Source of the DNA: Butyribacter intestini
GTDB lineage: Bacteria > Bacillota > Clostridia > Lachnospirales > Lachnospiraceae
Length of the DNA stretch: 64,000 nucleotides
Assembly: GCA_001414325.1 (NCBI GenBank)
Contig: LLKB01000005.1
Location: forward strand, 784,912-848,911
Direction of reading: 5' to 3'
The first letter of the stretch is position 1. Each line of letters starts with the position of its first letter. The translations under genes and the position numbers were made by a program. Under the pieces are notes generated by a model, which did not search any database, was not told the DNA's origin, and was given only the letters and a program-made list of their open reading frames with translations. Shown piece after piece: positions 63,262 to 64,000 of the stretch.

Positions 63262-64000
63262 TTAATATCTCTTAATCTTGACCTTCTTAGAAAGTCCTTT
63301 CGCACGAAGCAGCTTCTTATATGCCTTGTACTCACTCTTTGGCACTTGCACGACAACCTTTTTGCCAACACTGCGAAATGCTCCTTTGGCGACTGACTTC
63401 TTCGTCAGTTTCTTTGTCTTGATTACGATTTTCTTTAACTTCTTACATCCGGCAAATGCATCTTTGCCAATCTTTGTCACATTCTTTCCTATGATAACGC
63501 TTACAAGCTTAGTACACTTTGCAAAGGCATTTTTGCCGATGGAAACGATGTTATTTCCAATCACGACTTTTGTAATCTTTTTATTATTCTTAAAGGCATT
63601 GTCGGCGATGGATGTTACTCTATAAGATACTCCATCAACCTTAGCCTTTGCCGGAATGGTAACCGTTCCTTTTGCAGTACTCTTTGGAACAGTGTACTGT
63701 ACTGTCGGTGTTTTGCCCTTGCCACTCGTAACTATGTAAGTCGAACCATCGTTGCCCTTTATCTTCGTACCTTTTTTTGGTACAGACGGCTTATCGGTTG
63801 TTCCCGATGATGTACCGCCACCAGATGTACCATCACTTGATGAGCCTCCACTTGAGGCACCGCCACTGGATGAAGAACCACCTTCTGACGATGAACCACC
63901 TCCTGTAGCTGGAATTATAATGCTTGACTTATCGGTAATCTCCGTCTTCGCCGCATTATCCGCAAAGTACTTGCCGCAGCCTGCATTCTCACATACATAG
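63262..64000 (-). CDS. BspA-type leucine-rich-repeat surface protein, C-terminal part (runs off right edge)
   Basis: The frame is open to base 64000, so the N-terminus is missing. The visible ~245 residues start with a CENAGCGKYFAD cysteine-pair motif. A Ser/Gly linker follows (GGSSSEGGSSSSGG type, ~45 residues), then a beta-rich PTVQYTVPKSTAKGTVTIPAK segment and LRR_5 repeats (IGNNIVSIGKNAFAKC, IGKNVTKIGKDAFAGC) ending in a Lys-rich tail. Such proteins are secreted or surface-bound in Lachnospiraceae and bind host or plant polymers. No sorting signal is seen at the C-terminus. Confidence 0.85.
   Translation of the reverse strand, partial: YVCENAGCGKYFADNAAKTEITDKSSIIIPATGGGSSSEGGSSSSGGASSGGSSSDGTSGGGTSSGTTDKPSVPKKGTKIKGNDGSTYIVTSGKGKTPTVQYTVPKSTAKGTVTIPAKAKVDGVSYRVTSIADNAFKNNKKITKVVIGNNIVSIGKNAFAKCTKLVSVIIGKNVTKIGKDAFAGCKKLKKIVIKTKKLTKKSVAKGAFRSVGKKVVVQVPKSEYKAYKKLLRAKGLSKKVKIKRY

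Overview
The window is low-GC DNA from an anaerobic Firmicute. Gene content points to a Lachnospiraceae-type Clostridium: multi-sugar ABC uptake paired with GH94 phosphorylases, BspA-type leucine-rich-repeat surface proteins with Ig-like (Big_2) domains, an Rpn-family nuclease, a DUF1275 protein, and strong AGGAGG-type ribosome sites throughout. I cannot name a species from sequence reading alone. No tRNA, rRNA or CRISPR array was recognised.

Layout. (1) 1-11110, minus strand: a compact phosphosignalling operon with two Ser/Thr kinases, two PP2C phosphatases, three FHA adaptor/membrane proteins, a von Willebrand A/FHA protein and an FHA-ABC transporter (Rv1747-like) that runs off the left edge. 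(2) 11330-14437: a bidirectional terminator, a ~700-bp pentanucleotide tract (140 TGCTC units) behind a good RBS and ATG, then a divergent LytTR response regulator and GHKL sensor kinase with two CAGTT boxes 22 bp apart in between. (3) 14438-24660: a beta-gluco-oligosaccharide module (binding protein, two permeases, AraC regulator, two GH94 phosphorylases). It is bracketed by 117-bp near-identical direct repeats that are reciprocal remnants of a sensor-kinase/sigma-factor locus, so it looks inserted or rearranged into place. (4) 24667-28306: ECF sigma factor with membrane partner, CE2-like esterase, DUF1275 protein. (5) 28359-42165, minus: pstS-pstC-pstA-pstB-phoU-phoB-phoR followed 11 nt later by an envelope-glycan gene set (COG5610-like HAD, GT52/polysialyltransferase-like enzyme, CMP-sugar cytidylyltransferase, aldolase fusion, HAD phosphatase). 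This suggests phosphate-controlled envelope glycan synthesis. (6) 42427-42718: a candidate par/Fst-type type I toxin-antitoxin module. (7) 42736-48568: Rpn nuclease, frameshifted Big_2/LRR gene, trxB with an 11-bp phased repeat array upstream, Na/Pi cotransporter. (8) 48953-53542: protein-thiocarboxylate homocysteine synthesis cluster (metY, siroheme reductase, tusA-like, thioredoxin, hcyS, hcyF, hcyD). (9) 53721-53904: a 184-bp MITE with 14-bp inverted ends and an 8-bp target duplication; then putP, a Lar-like zinc protein and an MFS remnant. (10) 56316-63145: a lactose/beta-galactoside locus (two AraC regulators, GPH symporter, GH2 beta-galactosidase, a 25-residue small ORF). (11) 63262-64000: a partial LRR surface protein leaving the right edge.

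How it fits together: carbohydrate capture and intracellular phosphorolysis/hydrolysis, phosphate scavenging tied to envelope chemistry, and sulfur assimilation through a JAMM-processed sulfur carrier dominate the metabolic content. Phosphosignalling, a LytTR system and an ECF sigma factor form the regulatory layer. Repeats, MITE ends and decayed duplicates show that the region has been rearranged repeatedly.
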